DNA of 64,000 nt from Paenibacillus oryzae (GTDB lineage: Bacteria > Bacillota > Bacilli > Paenibacillales > Paenibacillaceae). The first letter of the stretch is position 1, and each line of letters starts with the position of its first letter. The translations under genes and the position numbers were made by a program. Below are positions 16,804-25,989 of the stretch, piece by piece. The notes under the pieces were generated by a model that saw only the letters and a list, made by a program, of their open reading frames with translations, did no database searches and had not been told where the DNA came from. The DNA is taken from the NCBI RefSeq assembly GCF_001675045.1, contig NZ_LYPA01000046.1, positions 1-64,000 of the forward strand. The letters are read 5' to 3'.

Positions 16804-18549
16804 ATGCGTCGCAATATTTGGTTCATCGCAATTGGCGTAATTATAGCAGCCATTTTAATTAATAATACGGTCTATTATTTTTTGGCCAGACAATCGCTGG
16901 AGACAGCCCACCATAATGAAATGCTGGCGCTTTCGGCGCAAATCGAGCTTTCGGTGGAGCAGTCCCGAATCGGCGCCGAGCTTTACGAGGAAGGGATCGC
17001 AAGGGAGCTTCGCGCTGCGTCCATTGCGGCGCAATATGCGCTGGACCCCGATGTCGACAATATTACGAACGAGCAGCTAAGAGAGCTTAGAGACAAGCTG
17101 GAGCTTTCCCATATCTCCTTGTTGAAAAAAACGGAGGATGACATCGTTATCCATCGTTCCTCCGATCCCGGCCAGCTCAATAAAAGCACGAAGTCGTGGG
17201 AGCCTTGGCATGATTATTTTGGCCAGCTGTTCCGGCTTGAGCCCGTTGGCAAGGATTGGCTCGGTCAAAGCATGAGCCATTTCTGGAGCGGCCCCTTTGA
17301 GGTTTCCTCTACGGAACTGGATAAGGTGTACAAGTGGGGCTATTATTTTGACGGAACCACCAATTTTATTACCGATCCATACGTCAATTTTCAAAGGCAG
17401 GATGTTTATAACAAGGTGACGGGCGTAGACAGGCTGATCACCAGTCTGGAGGAAGGCAGACCCTCCTTGCTTGAGGTTGCTGTCATTAATCCGCGCACCT
17501 TCCCCGACGGCGTTTGGTCGACTGAAGAAAGCGGCGAGGTGCGGGAGCATTTTGTGCAGCGGCCTATCCTTTATGGAAAATACAGCTTTAAAAGCGATGG
17601 CGACGTGTCTGCCGTCCAGGAGGCCTATCAGACCAAAAGGCTGGTTGAGCTGGAGGAGCGCGTGGAGGGCAAACGGGTTCACAAAATGTTCGTGCCGGTT
17701 TTTGTCCGCGACAAAGGAATAAGCATAACCGATGAATCCGGCAAAGGGATGGATGCTTACGTCATTTCCATTGCTTCGGATTACGACATTTTGAGAGATC
17801 AGCTGAACTCGCAGTTTTTTAACCTGGGCTTTATTATTGTTTTGCTAACGATGGTTAGTCTTGCCATTGCGATTGTTGTGATGCGTTATTACAAAGGAAC
17901 AAGGGAAAAGGCGATTGGGGTAGCTCAGCAAACCTATACGGATGAAATTAACAGCATGTTCCAGGCGATTCGGGCGCAGCGCCATGATTTTCTGAATCAT
18001 GTGCAAACCATTCATTCCTTGGCCGTTCTGAACAAAACCCAGGAGCTTGCGGCCTATACCAAGGAGCTGACAGGCGAAATTCGTTTGATGAACGATATTA
18101 TCAATATCGGGAATCCGGCGATTGCCGCCTTGATTCGGTCCAAGGTTTCGCAGGCGGAAAGCTACAAGATCCATTTTGATTGCAGCTTCAGCGGTCTTGA
18201 TGTAAAAGGAATGGGCGTCAAAACGCTGGATATGAACCGCGTATTGGGCAATCTGATTGACAATGCGTTCGACGAGGCTCAGAAGTTTGATGAAGCTGAT
18301 CGGCATGTTGTGCTGGCTGTCCGGCAAAATGATCAATTCATTGAAATCGACATCGCAAATCCTTGTATGGATGCCGTCCATTTGGCGAAGCAGCCATTGT
18401 TCCGGTCCGGGTATACAACCAAGCGCAAGGGACATCAAGGGCTTGGCCTGTTTATCGTCAAATCCATTGCAGAGCGCAATAAAGGCACAGTGAAGGTGGA
18501 GGCAAGAAGCGATAAGGTCATTGCTTTTGTTGTAACGCTGCCCCTATAA
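16804..18549 (+). CDS. Orphan sensor histidine kinase with Spo0B-type (GHKL) core
   Basis: A 581-residue kinase: TM1 (about 7-27), a large extracytoplasmic domain, TM2 (about 338-360), then a Spo0B-like dimerisation helix with the phospho-accepting His in RHDFLNHV (~392). The GHKL ATPase follows: N-box NRVLGNLIDNAFDEA (~477) and GHQGLGLFIVKSI. This CitA/DcuS/AgrC-type core usually pairs with a CitB- or LytTR-type regulator, but no response regulator is adjacent, so it is an orphan here. The Shine-Dalgarno (AAAGGGG) is further from the ATG than usual. A terminator follows. Confidence 0.88.
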   Translation: MRRNIWFIAIGVIIAAILINNTVYYFLARQSLETAHHNEMLALSAQIELSVEQSRIGAELYEEGIARELRAASIAAQYALDPDVDNITNEQLRELRDKLELSHISLLKKTEDDIVIHRSSDPGQLNKSTKSWEPWHDYFGQLFRLEPVGKDWLGQSMSHFWSGPFEVSSTELDKVYKWGYYFDGTTNFITDPYVNFQRQDVYNKVTGVDRLITSLEEGRPSLLEVAVINPRTFPDGVWSTEESGEVREHFVQRPILYGKYSFKSDGDVSAVQEAYQTKRLVELEERVEGKRVHKMFVPVFVRDKGISITDESGKGMDAYVISIASDYDILRDQLNSQFFNLGFIIVLLTMVSLAIAIVVMRYYKGTREKAIGVAQQTYTDEINSMFQAIRAQRHDFLNHVQTIHSLAVLNKTQELAAYTKELTGEIRLMNDIINIGNPAIAALIRSKVSQAESYKIHFDCSFSGLDVKGMGVKTLDMNRVLGNLIDNAFDEAQKFDEADRHVVLAVRQNDQFIEIDIANPCMDAVHLAKQPLFRSGYTTKRKGHQGLGLFIVKSIAERNKGTVKVEARSDKVIAFVVTLPL

Positions 18550-18564
18550 CAACATGTTGGATAC

Positions 18565-18604
18565 GCCGCATTCGAGATTGGTTTCTCGAAGCGGCTTTTT
18601 TTTT
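18565..18604 (+). terminator. Terminator after the orphan kinase
   Basis: Two-part stem GCCGC...CGAGA / TCTCG...GCGGC followed by nine T. Confidence 0.9.
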
Positions 18605-18654
18605 GGTATAATAATAAGATGCAAGAAAACGGGAAGGAACGGTGAGCGTTTCTG

Positions 18655-20223
18655 ATGCGGGTGAACAAGGAGCTATATTCCATTTTTGAAAAGGAAATTC
18701 GGGAGCAGCTGTCCCTGCCTGAGCTTAAGAGGGGCTGGACTGTATATATAGAAGGAAACGTGGATGCGGTAAAGGAAGTTGCTCACAACACGATAACCGT
18801 TATTGTGAGAGGAAACGATTTGAACGCGGTCGTGATGGACTTCGACAACTTTCACTACACCTCCTGTACATGCCCTTATGACGGCGTCTGCATGCATATG
18901 GCGGCCGCCTTTTTTCAATCGCTGGCACAGCAGGAAGGTGAGCAGGAAGCCAAGCAGGCTTATTTTCGAATGATGGGTATTTCCACGGCCAGCGCGCTTG
19001 TTTCTGCGGGGGAGGAAGCTAGTCCCGGCATAACCCCGCATTCCCTTTCAGGCTGGTTTGACGATATGCATAGCATGTACGGACATACCTGGCAAAAATG
19101 CCGTCACTCGCTTCATGCTCTGCAGCCCGTATTGTCGGGATTAAAGGGTGTCTCAAAAAACTGGGATAAGCCAATGCTCAGGCTGCATTGGATTGCTTCC
19201 ATTGTGTTTGTTTTGGAGCAGGCGGAACGTGCTATCGAAACGGTGGACAGCTTTAGCCGCTACTATCATGAGATGTCTTTTATCCGAATGGCGGAGCCGT
19301 GGATTGAGCATGCCTTTGAGCTGATTGGAGAAATCGACGCTGCCGGTCTTGAAGGGCAAGAGCTTGATATTGTAAACGAGCTGACAGCCTACGTTCGGAA
19401 AAGAGCTTTTTTGGATGAAAAACAGCTTTTTGAGTGGATTAGCTTCTATATGGCGATATGCGATAATTTTTCCTTTAATGAGGCCTGGTTCCAGCAGGAG
19501 CTTTTGTATCTGAACAACAGGCTGGAAGAAAACGCCGGGGCCGAACAAGCAAGCAGCGACAGGCTTCATGCAGCTGCCGGGATGATGCATTATTTTGCGC
19601 AGGACGACAGGAAAGCGATAGAGCATTTTCGCCAATGCAGCTTTGAGCGCAATCAGCGGCTTATTTATCCCTGCGTTGGCGCAAGGATGAATGAAGAAAA
19701 CTGGGATATTGCGGGAGAATGGATGGCTTATTTGTTCGATTGTATAAAAGGGGTGCGCAGCGCCAGAAACATTGGACCTTTTATGACGCTGTGCAGACAC
19801 GGAGATTTATTGCGACCGGATTTGCCTCAGTGGAACCACTATATGATGGAGCTTTTGCCTTATTCCTATGCCGATTTGTCGGAGCATTGGATTGAGATGA
19901 AGCGGTTCGGCGACTGGGCTGATTTGCAAATGCTTATGGGTGTGAAGCCGGAGGATCACAACGCGGCAACGCTGCGCGATGTTGGCAAAGCCGATCCCCA
20001 TTGTCTCATTCCGCTTTACCATCAGTCCATTGAAGCCGCCATCCAATCCAGAAACCGCCAAAGCTATCGCTTGGCAGTCAAGCAGCTGAAGAAGCTGGAG
20101 AAGCTGTATAAGGCGGTGAAGGAGGGCAGCCGCTTTGAGGGCTACTTATCGGGACTCGCTGCAAAATACCAACGGCTGAGAGCGCTGCAGGAAGAACTGT
20201 GGAGGGGTAAACTGATACAATGA
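18655..20223 (+). CDS. SWIM zinc finger protein (YwqB-like)
   Basis: A 522-residue protein with an N-terminal SWIM motif, CxCx(n)CxH, seen in SCTCPYDGVCMHMAAA (about 62-78), followed by a long helical region. SWIM domains bind DNA or proteins. In Bacillus the SWIM protein YwqB is encoded beside the SNF2 helicase YwqA, and here the two genes overlap by 4 bp (ATGA), so the proteins probably work together. GGTGAG lies 8 nt before the ATG, and a TATAAT box lies just after the upstream terminator. Confidence 0.88.
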   Translation: MRVNKELYSIFEKEIREQLSLPELKRGWTVYIEGNVDAVKEVAHNTITVIVRGNDLNAVVMDFDNFHYTSCTCPYDGVCMHMAAAFFQSLAQQEGEQEAKQAYFRMMGISTASALVSAGEEASPGITPHSLSGWFDDMHSMYGHTWQKCRHSLHALQPVLSGLKGVSKNWDKPMLRLHWIASIVFVLEQAERAIETVDSFSRYYHEMSFIRMAEPWIEHAFELIGEIDAAGLEGQELDIVNELTAYVRKRAFLDEKQLFEWISFYMAICDNFSFNEAWFQQELLYLNNRLEENAGAEQASSDRLHAAAGMMHYFAQDDRKAIEHFRQCSFERNQRLIYPCVGARMNEENWDIAGEWMAYLFDCIKGVRSARNIGPFMTLCRHGDLLRPDLPQWNHYMMELLPYSYADLSEHWIEMKRFGDWADLQMLMGVKPEDHNAATLRDVGKADPHCLIPLYHQSIEAAIQSRNRQSYRLAVKQLKKLEKLYKAVKEGSRFEGYLSGLAAKYQRLRALQEELWRGKLIQ

Positions 20224-23141
20224 GAAATCTGGCAAATTTGCGTCAGCTATTGGTGGACGGAATGTGGAATGGAGAGGCTGGAAAACCCGGTGTCTGCCTC
20301 TGGTGCGGCGACCGCAAGGATATGCCGGAAGGAAAGCTGCGCTCCTTGCTGTTTGCCTGGCATAAGGGGTCCTGGTACGGAAGCGATATCGAAGAGGCGC
20401 GGACGAATGGACAAAGCGTGCTTAAGCTTTCGCCGCTGCAAGCGATGGATTTCCTTTCCAGGCCGCTGCCTGTCCGGCTGCTTCAGCTGGATTGGAGCCC
20501 AAGGCTCCAGACGCTAAGGAAGATGGCGGAGAGCATCCGTATCCTCTTGCTGAATGGCTGGTTTGTTCCGGATTGGGAGCTTTGGTCGGAGGAGCAGCGG
20601 CATTGGAAGGCGGCTTTTCCAGAAACGATGCAGGATCAAGCGGAGAGCTGGCTTGGTTTGCTGGAGGCTGCGGCTGAAGAAGGCGACGGCGGGGCGAAGC
20701 AATGGCTTGGAGCTGCCGTTGAGGAATGGATTGCACAAAACGGCGAGGTCGGAAATGCATGGGCTGATATAGGCCGAAGCGCTGGTGAAAGCGTAGTGCG
20801 TCACAAAAGCGTCGACGAAGAAGAGTGGCTGATTGCGATTGGTCTGGAAAAGGATGTGCTGCCGTTTCGGGTTGCGCTGCAGCTTGGCGAACCGGGTCAT
20901 GGACATGGCTGGACGCTGCGTCCAGCCGTTCAGGATCAGAATGGCGGCCCTTGGCTGCCCATTGCCTGGAATGGAGGGGAAGCGGCTGTTATCAATGGAG
21001 CGGAGGATGGCGAGGAGCTGCCGCAGGAATGGCGGGAGCCGCTGCCCGGCAAGCTGATGAAGGAAACGGCCAAATGGCTGGCCGTGCTGCCGGATTTGGC
21101 GGAGGAAAGCGGCTTTGGTGAAGGTTTGGGCGAACCGCTGCTGCGGAATGAACTGACGGAGGACGAAGCGTGGCATTTGCTCCAGCACGGTAGCGTGGCG
21201 CTTCTGGAGGCGGGTTGTCCTGTGCTCCTGCCGGCGTGGTGGGAGGCTGTCCGTTCCAAAAAGCTGAAGCTGAGAGCCAAGCTCAAATCCTCGGTTGGTT
21301 CAGCCGCTCAGCCGATGTTTGGCCTGAACCAGATCATGCAATTCGACTGGAAGCTTGCGCTTGGCGATGTAGACCTGACGGAAGCCGAGTTTATGGAAAT
21401 GGCGAAGCAAAACCGGAAGCTGTTCCGCGTTGGAGATGAATGGGTTCATCTGGACCCTCAGGATGCCGAAAAAATCAAGACATGGCTTAATCGCGCAGGA
21501 AAACGCAAAGGGCTTACCTTCCGCGATGTGCTGGAAATGCATTTGCGCGGGGAAAGCGTGGCGGACCTTGACGATGATCCTGAAAGCGATCTTCGCGCCG
21601 AGGTGGAGCTGAACCAGCATCTGGAGGCATGGCTGAACCAGCTCCAGCATATTTCCCATATTCCGCAGGCGAATGTGCCCATTACCTTCAAGGGCGAGCT
21701 GAGGCCGTACCAGCTGGAGGGCGTATCCTGGCTGCTGTTTCTGCGCCGCTTCGGGTTAGGCGGCGTGTTGGCCGACGATATGGGTTTGGGCAAAACGATT
21801 CAGTTTATGGCGTATTTGCTCTGCATCAAGCATGAGGAGCTTGGGGTAGACGGCCCTTCGCTGCTTATCTGCCCGACATCCGTTATTGGCAACTGGGAGA
21901 AGGAATTGGCCCGTTTTGCGCCGGAGCTTGACGTCATGCTTCATTACGGCAGCAGACGGCTCAAGGGCGAGGAGCTTTGGGAAGCGGCCGCCCGGAAGGA
22001 TCTTGTTATTACCTCCTATTCGCTTGCCCAGCTGGATGAAGAGGAGCTGGCGGGAGTTTCCTGGAATGTGTTGTGTCTGGATGAAGCGCAAAACATTAAA
22101 AATGTATACACAAAGCAATCCAAAGCTATCCGCCAGCTGGAGGCTAGACATCGTATTGCGCTGACAGGCACTCCGATGGAAAACAGGCTGACGGAGCTGT
22201 GGTCGATCTATGATTTTATCAATCCCGGTTATTTGGGCTCGCTGCCGGATTTCCGCCGGGCGGTTGTGGCGCCAATCGAAAAAAACAGGGACGAAGGGCT
22301 GATCAGCGGCCTGCAGCGATGGGTCAAGCCGTTTATGCTGCGCCGGGTGAAGAAGGACCCCGCCATCCAGCTCTCGTTGCCTGACAAAATCGAAACCAAA
22401 AGCTATATGACGTTAACGACGGAGCAGGGCACTTTGTACGAAAACCTGGTATCGGATTTGATGGAAAAGCTGGATACGCTGGATGCCATGAGCCGCAGAG
22501 GGCTGATTCTGGCAACGTTGACCAAGCTGAAGCAGCTATGCGATCATCCCTCCTTGCTGCTGAACGATAATGCCGACAAGGAATGGGACCCCGAACGCTC
22601 AGGCAAAACAGCGCGTTTGCTGGAAATGTGCGAGGAAATTGCCGCAGAAGGCGAGCGTTGTCTCATTTTCACCCAATATGTGGATATGGGCAAGCAGATA
22701 CAGCTTCTGCTTCAAAACAAGCTGGGCATCGATGTGCCATATTTGCATGGCGGAGTGCCCAAGCAGAAGCGGGATGAGATGATTAGCCGCTTCCAGTCGG
22801 AGGAGGTGCCGGGCTGCGCCTTTGTGCTTTCACTTAAGGCGGGCGGTACGGGACTCAACCTCACGGCTGCAAATCATGTGTTCCACTTCGACCGCTGGTG
22901 GAATCCGGCGGTGGAAAACCAGGCAACGGACCGGGCGTTCCGCATCGGCCAGACGCGACAGGTGCAGGTGCACAAGTTTATAACGCTGGGTACGCTGGAG
23001 GAGAAAATAGACGAAATGATCGACAGCAAGCAATCGTTAAACGATCAGGTCGTCAGCCAGTCGGATCAATGGATTACGGAGCTGAGCACGGATGAGCTGC
23101 GCGAGCTGTTTGCGCTGCGGGACGGCTGGATGAAGGAGTAA
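20220..23141 (+). CDS. SNF2-family DNA helicase/ATPase (YwqA-like)
   Basis: A 973-residue protein with a Trp-rich N-terminal half of unknown role and a C-terminal SNF2 motor. Motor motifs: DDMGLGKT (Walker A, ~518), CLDEAQNIKN (motif II, ~620), LTGTPMENRL (motif III), LKAGGTGLNLT (motif V) and DRAFRIGQTRQVQ (motif VI). SNF2 proteins translocate on duplex DNA and remodel bound proteins. It is translationally coupled to the SWIM gene upstream and followed 18 bp later by a small gene. The role in bacteria is poorly known; repair or transcription recycling is inferred. Confidence 0.93.
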   Translation: MRNLANLRQLLVDGMWNGEAGKPGVCLWCGDRKDMPEGKLRSLLFAWHKGSWYGSDIEEARTNGQSVLKLSPLQAMDFLSRPLPVRLLQLDWSPRLQTLRKMAESIRILLLNGWFVPDWELWSEEQRHWKAAFPETMQDQAESWLGLLEAAAEEGDGGAKQWLGAAVEEWIAQNGEVGNAWADIGRSAGESVVRHKSVDEEEWLIAIGLEKDVLPFRVALQLGEPGHGHGWTLRPAVQDQNGGPWLPIAWNGGEAAVINGAEDGEELPQEWREPLPGKLMKETAKWLAVLPDLAEESGFGEGLGEPLLRNELTEDEAWHLLQHGSVALLEAGCPVLLPAWWEAVRSKKLKLRAKLKSSVGSAAQPMFGLNQIMQFDWKLALGDVDLTEAEFMEMAKQNRKLFRVGDEWVHLDPQDAEKIKTWLNRAGKRKGLTFRDVLEMHLRGESVADLDDDPESDLRAEVELNQHLEAWLNQLQHISHIPQANVPITFKGELRPYQLEGVSWLLFLRRFGLGGVLADDMGLGKTIQFMAYLLCIKHEELGVDGPSLLICPTSVIGNWEKELARFAPELDVMLHYGSRRLKGEELWEAAARKDLVITSYSLAQLDEEELAGVSWNVLCLDEAQNIKNVYTKQSKAIRQLEARHRIALTGTPMENRLTELWSIYDFINPGYLGSLPDFRRAVVAPIEKNRDEGLISGLQRWVKPFMLRRVKKDPAIQLSLPDKIETKSYMTLTTEQGTLYENLVSDLMEKLDTLDAMSRRGLILATLTKLKQLCDHPSLLLNDNADKEWDPERSGKTARLLEMCEEIAAEGERCLIFTQYVDMGKQIQLLLQNKLGIDVPYLHGGVPKQKRDEMISRFQSEEVPGCAFVLSLKAGGTGLNLTAANHVFHFDRWWNPAVENQATDRAFRIGQTRQVQVHKFITLGTLEEKIDEMIDSKQSLNDQVVSQSDQWITELSTDELRELFALRDGWMKE

Positions 23142-23159
23142 GCCAAAGGAGGTCTGGAT

Positions 23160-23447
23160 GTGGAGGACGCCCGATTAAAGGATATGCGGGGCCGAACGGA
23201 GCGGCTGAAGGCGGGCAAGCCGCCTGGCGGCGGTACGGTTGCGGACAGCCATCCCGCAGAAGATGGACATGGGGATGCGGCAGGCAAGCTGGACGGAGCA
23301 GGCAGGCAGTTGGAAGGAGCCGGGCTTTCGGATGGAGCTTCGGCATTGGAAAGCTTGCCGGAGCAGCTTGGACCGCCGCGCGCCAACGAGGAATGGCGGC
23401 GCTTCTACGAGGCCATTTCCCGCGCTGTTCAGAAGCAGCGGGAGTAA
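23160..23447 (+). CDS. Small hydrophilic protein downstream of the SNF2 helicase
   Basis: 95 residues, Gly/Ala/Asp-rich and probably disordered apart from a helical C-terminus (EEWRRFYEAISRAVQKQ). The GTG start at 23160 has AAAGGAGG at ideal distance, which argues that it is translated; an overlapping ATG at 23157 leads to a stop after six codons. It sits 18 bp after the helicase gene and before a terminator, so it is the third gene of that operon. Function unknown. Confidence 0.65.
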   Translation: MEDARLKDMRGRTERLKAGKPPGGGTVADSHPAEDGHGDAAGKLDGAGRQLEGAGLSDGASALESLPEQLGPPRANEEWRRFYEAISRAVQKQRE

Positions 23448-23469
23448 CCTTGAAGTGAAAAAAGCAAAG

Positions 23470-23507
23470 AGGCATGAGCCTGGTACTTTACCGGGATCAT
23501 GCCTTTT
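23470..23507 (+). terminator. Terminator of the SWIM-SNF2 operon
   Basis: AGGCATGA / TCATGCCT stem with further internal pairing, followed by TTT. Confidence 0.75.
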
Positions 23508-23601
23508 AAATTGTTCAATAAAATAATGCTGTTTTCGTAAATATTGTTGCTATTAAGAAAAAGAAGCCGCTTAAAGCGGATGGTAAACCCAATAAAGCAT
23601 A

Positions 23602-23967
23602 TTATTTCTTCTTAACGTCCGCCGTCGTCTGCGCTGGGTAAGGCTGGTCAATACCGCCGCCGTTCGGAATTTCAATGCTCACCCGGTCACCTACCGCAAC
23701 CGCATCGTAATCAGCTTGTTCAACCGAAATCCACATTGCGTTTGGTTCGGCGTTCTTCAATATTTCATTAAGGGGAGCTTTGAAATTGGAAGGTTTGTCG
23801 CGTACCACGAGGATTCTCCCGCTTTCTTTTGAGACGACGAATCCATCTTTGTAATCCCAATGCTCATCGTAAACCCAACGTTCATCGGAATTGCTTGAAG
23901 ATGAACAACCTGTAACAACAACAAGCATTGCTATCAGAAAAACAAGGAAGATTGAGTTTTTTTTCAA
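23602..23967 (-). CDS. DUF3221 lipoprotein
   Basis: 121 residues with a lipoprotein signal (lipobox VVTGC) and a small beta-rich domain matching the DUF3221 pattern: GFVVSKESGRILVV, WISVEQADY, VGDRVSI and a final YPAQ motif. Function unknown for the family. Translation starts at TTG (23967) with GGAGGG seven nt upstream. It is flanked by non-coding DNA on both sides and is monocistronic. Confidence 0.85.
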   Translation of the reverse strand: MKKNSIFLVFLIAMLVVVTGCSSSSNSDERWVYDEHWDYKDGFVVSKESGRILVVRDKPSNFKAPLNEILKNAEPNAMWISVEQADYDAVAVGDRVSIEIPNGGGIDQPYPAQTTADVKKK

Positions 23968-24239
23968 TTAAGTTCCCTCCAAAGTTCTTTCATGTTTTAT
24001 ACGAAACAATCACAATTTTGTTGCGATAGATATTACTGAGTTGATGCCTGAAAAAAGCCTACTCAACAAAGTAATAGATGGTTTCCCATTGCGCTTGATA
24101 GACTTAAGAATTATTAAGATTCCCCATCGGGCAATCTTAAGATCCTTCCAATAAGCTATTGATACGAATAGGAAGTGTCCGTGCTTGATTTCATTAAAGT
24201 ATGGATGAAACATTATAAGTTGTTCGGAGGAGGGCGTCT

Positions 24240-24761
24240 ATGTTAAAAAGGGTAATTCCAAACGTGCTTACATTCATAAACCTGGCATTAGGGGTCCTTG
24301 CCATTCTAGAAATCATAAAAGAAAATTACATTGCAAGTGCTGCATTTATCATTATTGCGGCTTTTATAGATCGATATGACGGGAGAATTGCACGCCGGTT
24401 AGATGTTTGCAGCGAATTCGGAAAAGAATTGGACTCCTTGGCCGATCTGGTCTCCTTTGGAGTTGCCCCCGCCTTATTAATATTCAATCAATTCAACCTT
24501 ATCGAATGGGAAAAAGCCAAGCTGGCAGGGCTGGCCATACTTATTTTGTATATCATAAGCGGTTCGTACCGACTGGTCAGATACAACATCAATACATTTG
24601 AAGGTACATTTACCGGAGTGCCGATAACAGTTGCCGGGCTTGTGCTCGCGGCCTATTCATTGCTTGTCCCTATTAGCGAGCTTACGGTTTTTATAGCCGC
24701 AGCTTTATTGCTCATTTTATCTCTTTTAATGGTTTCCAAGCTAAAACTAAAAAAAAGATAG
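24240..24761 (+). CDS. pssA: CDP-diacylglycerol--serine O-phosphatidyltransferase
   Basis: A 173-residue membrane enzyme making phosphatidylserine from CDP-diacylglycerol and serine. The CDP-alcohol phosphatidyltransferase motif D-x2-DG-x2-AR-x8-G-x3-D-x3-D is complete (from DRYDGRIARR to DSLAD, about 41-66). Remaining sequence is five or six transmembrane helices, and length fits Gram-positive PssA. AGGAGG precedes the ATG. No psd (decarboxylase) gene is beside it. Another CDP-alcohol transferase activity cannot be excluded from sequence alone. Confidence 0.88.
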   Translation: MLKRVIPNVLTFINLALGVLAILEIIKENYIASAAFIIIAAFIDRYDGRIARRLDVCSEFGKELDSLADLVSFGVAPALLIFNQFNLIEWEKAKLAGLAILILYIISGSYRLVRYNINTFEGTFTGVPITVAGLVLAAYSLLVPISELTVFIAAALLLILSLLMVSKLKLKKR

Positions 24762-24776
24762 TCCCCATTATCAATA

Positions 24777-24916
24777 GCTGTCCGAAAAGCCATGCGGAAC
24801 GAGTAGTTATTCATCAGAGAGGACCGGAGGGGAAAGGGTGTCTTCCAAGACACCCTTTTCCGGTAGGAACCGGTTTTGCTGGATCACTATTCACTGTAAT
24901 AGACTTTTTGGACAGC
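24777..24916. repeat. 140-bp imperfect palindromic element (copy A)
   Basis: The whole segment folds on itself: left end GCTGTCCGAAAAG pairs with right end CTTTTTGGACAGC, and the centre is a near-perfect stem (GGGTGTCTT / AAGACACCC). Arms are 68 and 70 bp. Its terminal CTGTCCAAAAAGTC resembles the ends of the palindromes at 31545-31712 and 40241-40295. It may double as a pssA terminator. Confidence 0.65.
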
Positions 24917-24978
24917 CCGTTTTTGTGTGGCCATTTTTCGATAGCGGTAGCCTTGAGGACAAGTGCGGGCGTTAACGT

Positions 24979-25024
24979 TTGACGGCTTTGCAATGATATG
25001 CTATATTATCCTGACGAACGTTCG
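24979..25024 (+). promoter_or_regulatory. Sigma-A promoter with TetR-type operator
   Basis: TTGACG (24979-24984), 17-bp spacer, TATATT (25002-25007), then the perfect 10-bp palindrome CGAACGTTCG (25015-25024) at the predicted transcription start. Position and form suggest autorepression by the TetR-family protein encoded just downstream. Confidence 0.7.
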
Positions 25025-25039
25025 GAAGGGGTGGAGGGC

Positions 25040-25627
25040 ATGACGGCAAGCCGAATTCGGGAGTCGGCGCTGAGAATGTTTGCGGAGCATGGATATGAAG
25101 GGGCGTCGCTCGCTATTATTGCAAGCGAGGTAGGCATTAAGAAGCAATCCATCTACACTCATTTTTCAGGCAAGGATGAGTTGTTTCAAGAAGTGTTTCT
25201 GGAAACGGTGAACAAGCAAATCCGGTTTCTGCACGATTATTTTTCAAATAAGCAGAAGCAGGATGTGGAGTCTTTGCTTTATGGGTTTTTAAAAGGTTTT
25301 TTTGTGCGCTACGAGGAGGATGAAGGCGCCAAGTTTTTTTTGCGGAGTATCTTTTTTCCGCCGGCTCATATGAAGGATATGACTGGTGAGCAAGGCAATC
25401 AATTTGTGCATGGGCTGGAGGATATCCTGGTCCCCATTATGGAAGAAGCAAAAAACTCGGGAGTGCTTGAAGGCTCTTTGTCGTCGCGTGCAGCTGCAAT
25501 TGCGTACACCGCAGTGCTTGACGCAATATGGGTTGAATTGCTGTATGCCGGTCCGGAGCGGGGAATGGAGCGGTTAAAAGCGGCGTGGCTTGTTTACTGG
25601 CGCGGCGTAGGAGCCAATAGGAAATAG
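25040..25627 (+). CDS. TetR/AcrR-family transcriptional regulator
   Basis: 195 residues with an N-terminal TetR helix-turn-helix ([19 protein letters not shown] ... [17 protein letters not shown]) and a helical ligand-binding C-terminal domain. It probably represses its own promoter and the two SMR exporter genes that follow 16 bp later. The ATG at 25040 is chosen over the upstream 24998 because it has GGTGGAGGG directly before it and the upstream start would lie inside the promoter. The inducer is unknown; quaternary ammonium or guanidinium compounds are plausible from the exporters. Confidence 0.9.
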   Translation: MTASRIRESALRMFAEHGYEGASLAIIASEVGIKKQSIYTHFSGKDELFQEVFLETVNKQIRFLHDYFSNKQKQDVESLLYGFLKGFFVRYEEDEGAKFFLRSIFFPPAHMKDMTGEQGNQFVHGLEDILVPIMEEAKNSGVLEGSLSSRAAAIAYTAVLDAIWVELLYAGPERGMERLKAAWLVYWRGVGANRK

Positions 25628-25643
25628 GAAGGAAGTAGGCATC

Positions 25644-25988
25644 ATGAATAAAGGCTGGATCTATTTGTTTATCGGGTCCGTATTTGAAGTGGTTTGGGTA
25701 TCGGGGTTGAAGCATGCCGATGATTGGTTGTCCTGGACGGCGACGGGCATTGGCATTGTATTGTCGTTTGGACTTCTATTGAAGGCAACTGCCGCCAAGC
25801 TTCCGGTGGGAACGGTTTATGCCGTCTTTACCGGTCTCGGCACAACGGGAACGGTAGTAGTGGAAATGCTGGTGTTCGGAGAACCTTTTCAGCTCCTCAA
25901 AATAATGCTTATCGTGCTTCTGCTGACCGGCGTAATCGGATTAAAGACGGTAACGGGCAAGACGCAAATGGAAGGAGGCGCGCGCTGA
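25644..25988 (+). CDS. SMR-family multidrug exporter subunit (YkkC/SugE-like)
   Basis: 114 residues with four transmembrane helices. The conserved membrane Glu is in [12 protein letters not shown] (residue ~15), and [20 protein letters not shown] is the family loop. Proton-coupled small multidrug resistance exporters work as dimers; pairs encoded side by side usually form heterodimers, as YkkCD does in Bacillus. A charged C-terminal tail extends beyond helix 4. It starts 16 bp after the TetR gene and is separated by one base from the second SMR gene. Confidence 0.93.
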   Translation: MNKGWIYLFIGSVFEVVWVSGLKHADDWLSWTATGIGIVLSFGLLLKATAAKLPVGTVYAVFTGLGTTGTVVVEMLVFGEPFQLLKIMLIVLLLTGVIGLKTVTGKTQMEGGAR

Positions 25989-25989
25989 T

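Noticed and set aside
24010..24213. 67-residue minus-strand frame between the DUF3221 gene and pssA
   Set aside because: No RBS, no recognisable domain, and unlike the codon use of neighbours.
25627..25660. Guanidine (ykkC) riboswitch before the SMR pair
   Set aside because: Only 16 bp separate the TetR gene from the first SMR gene, too short for the riboswitch.
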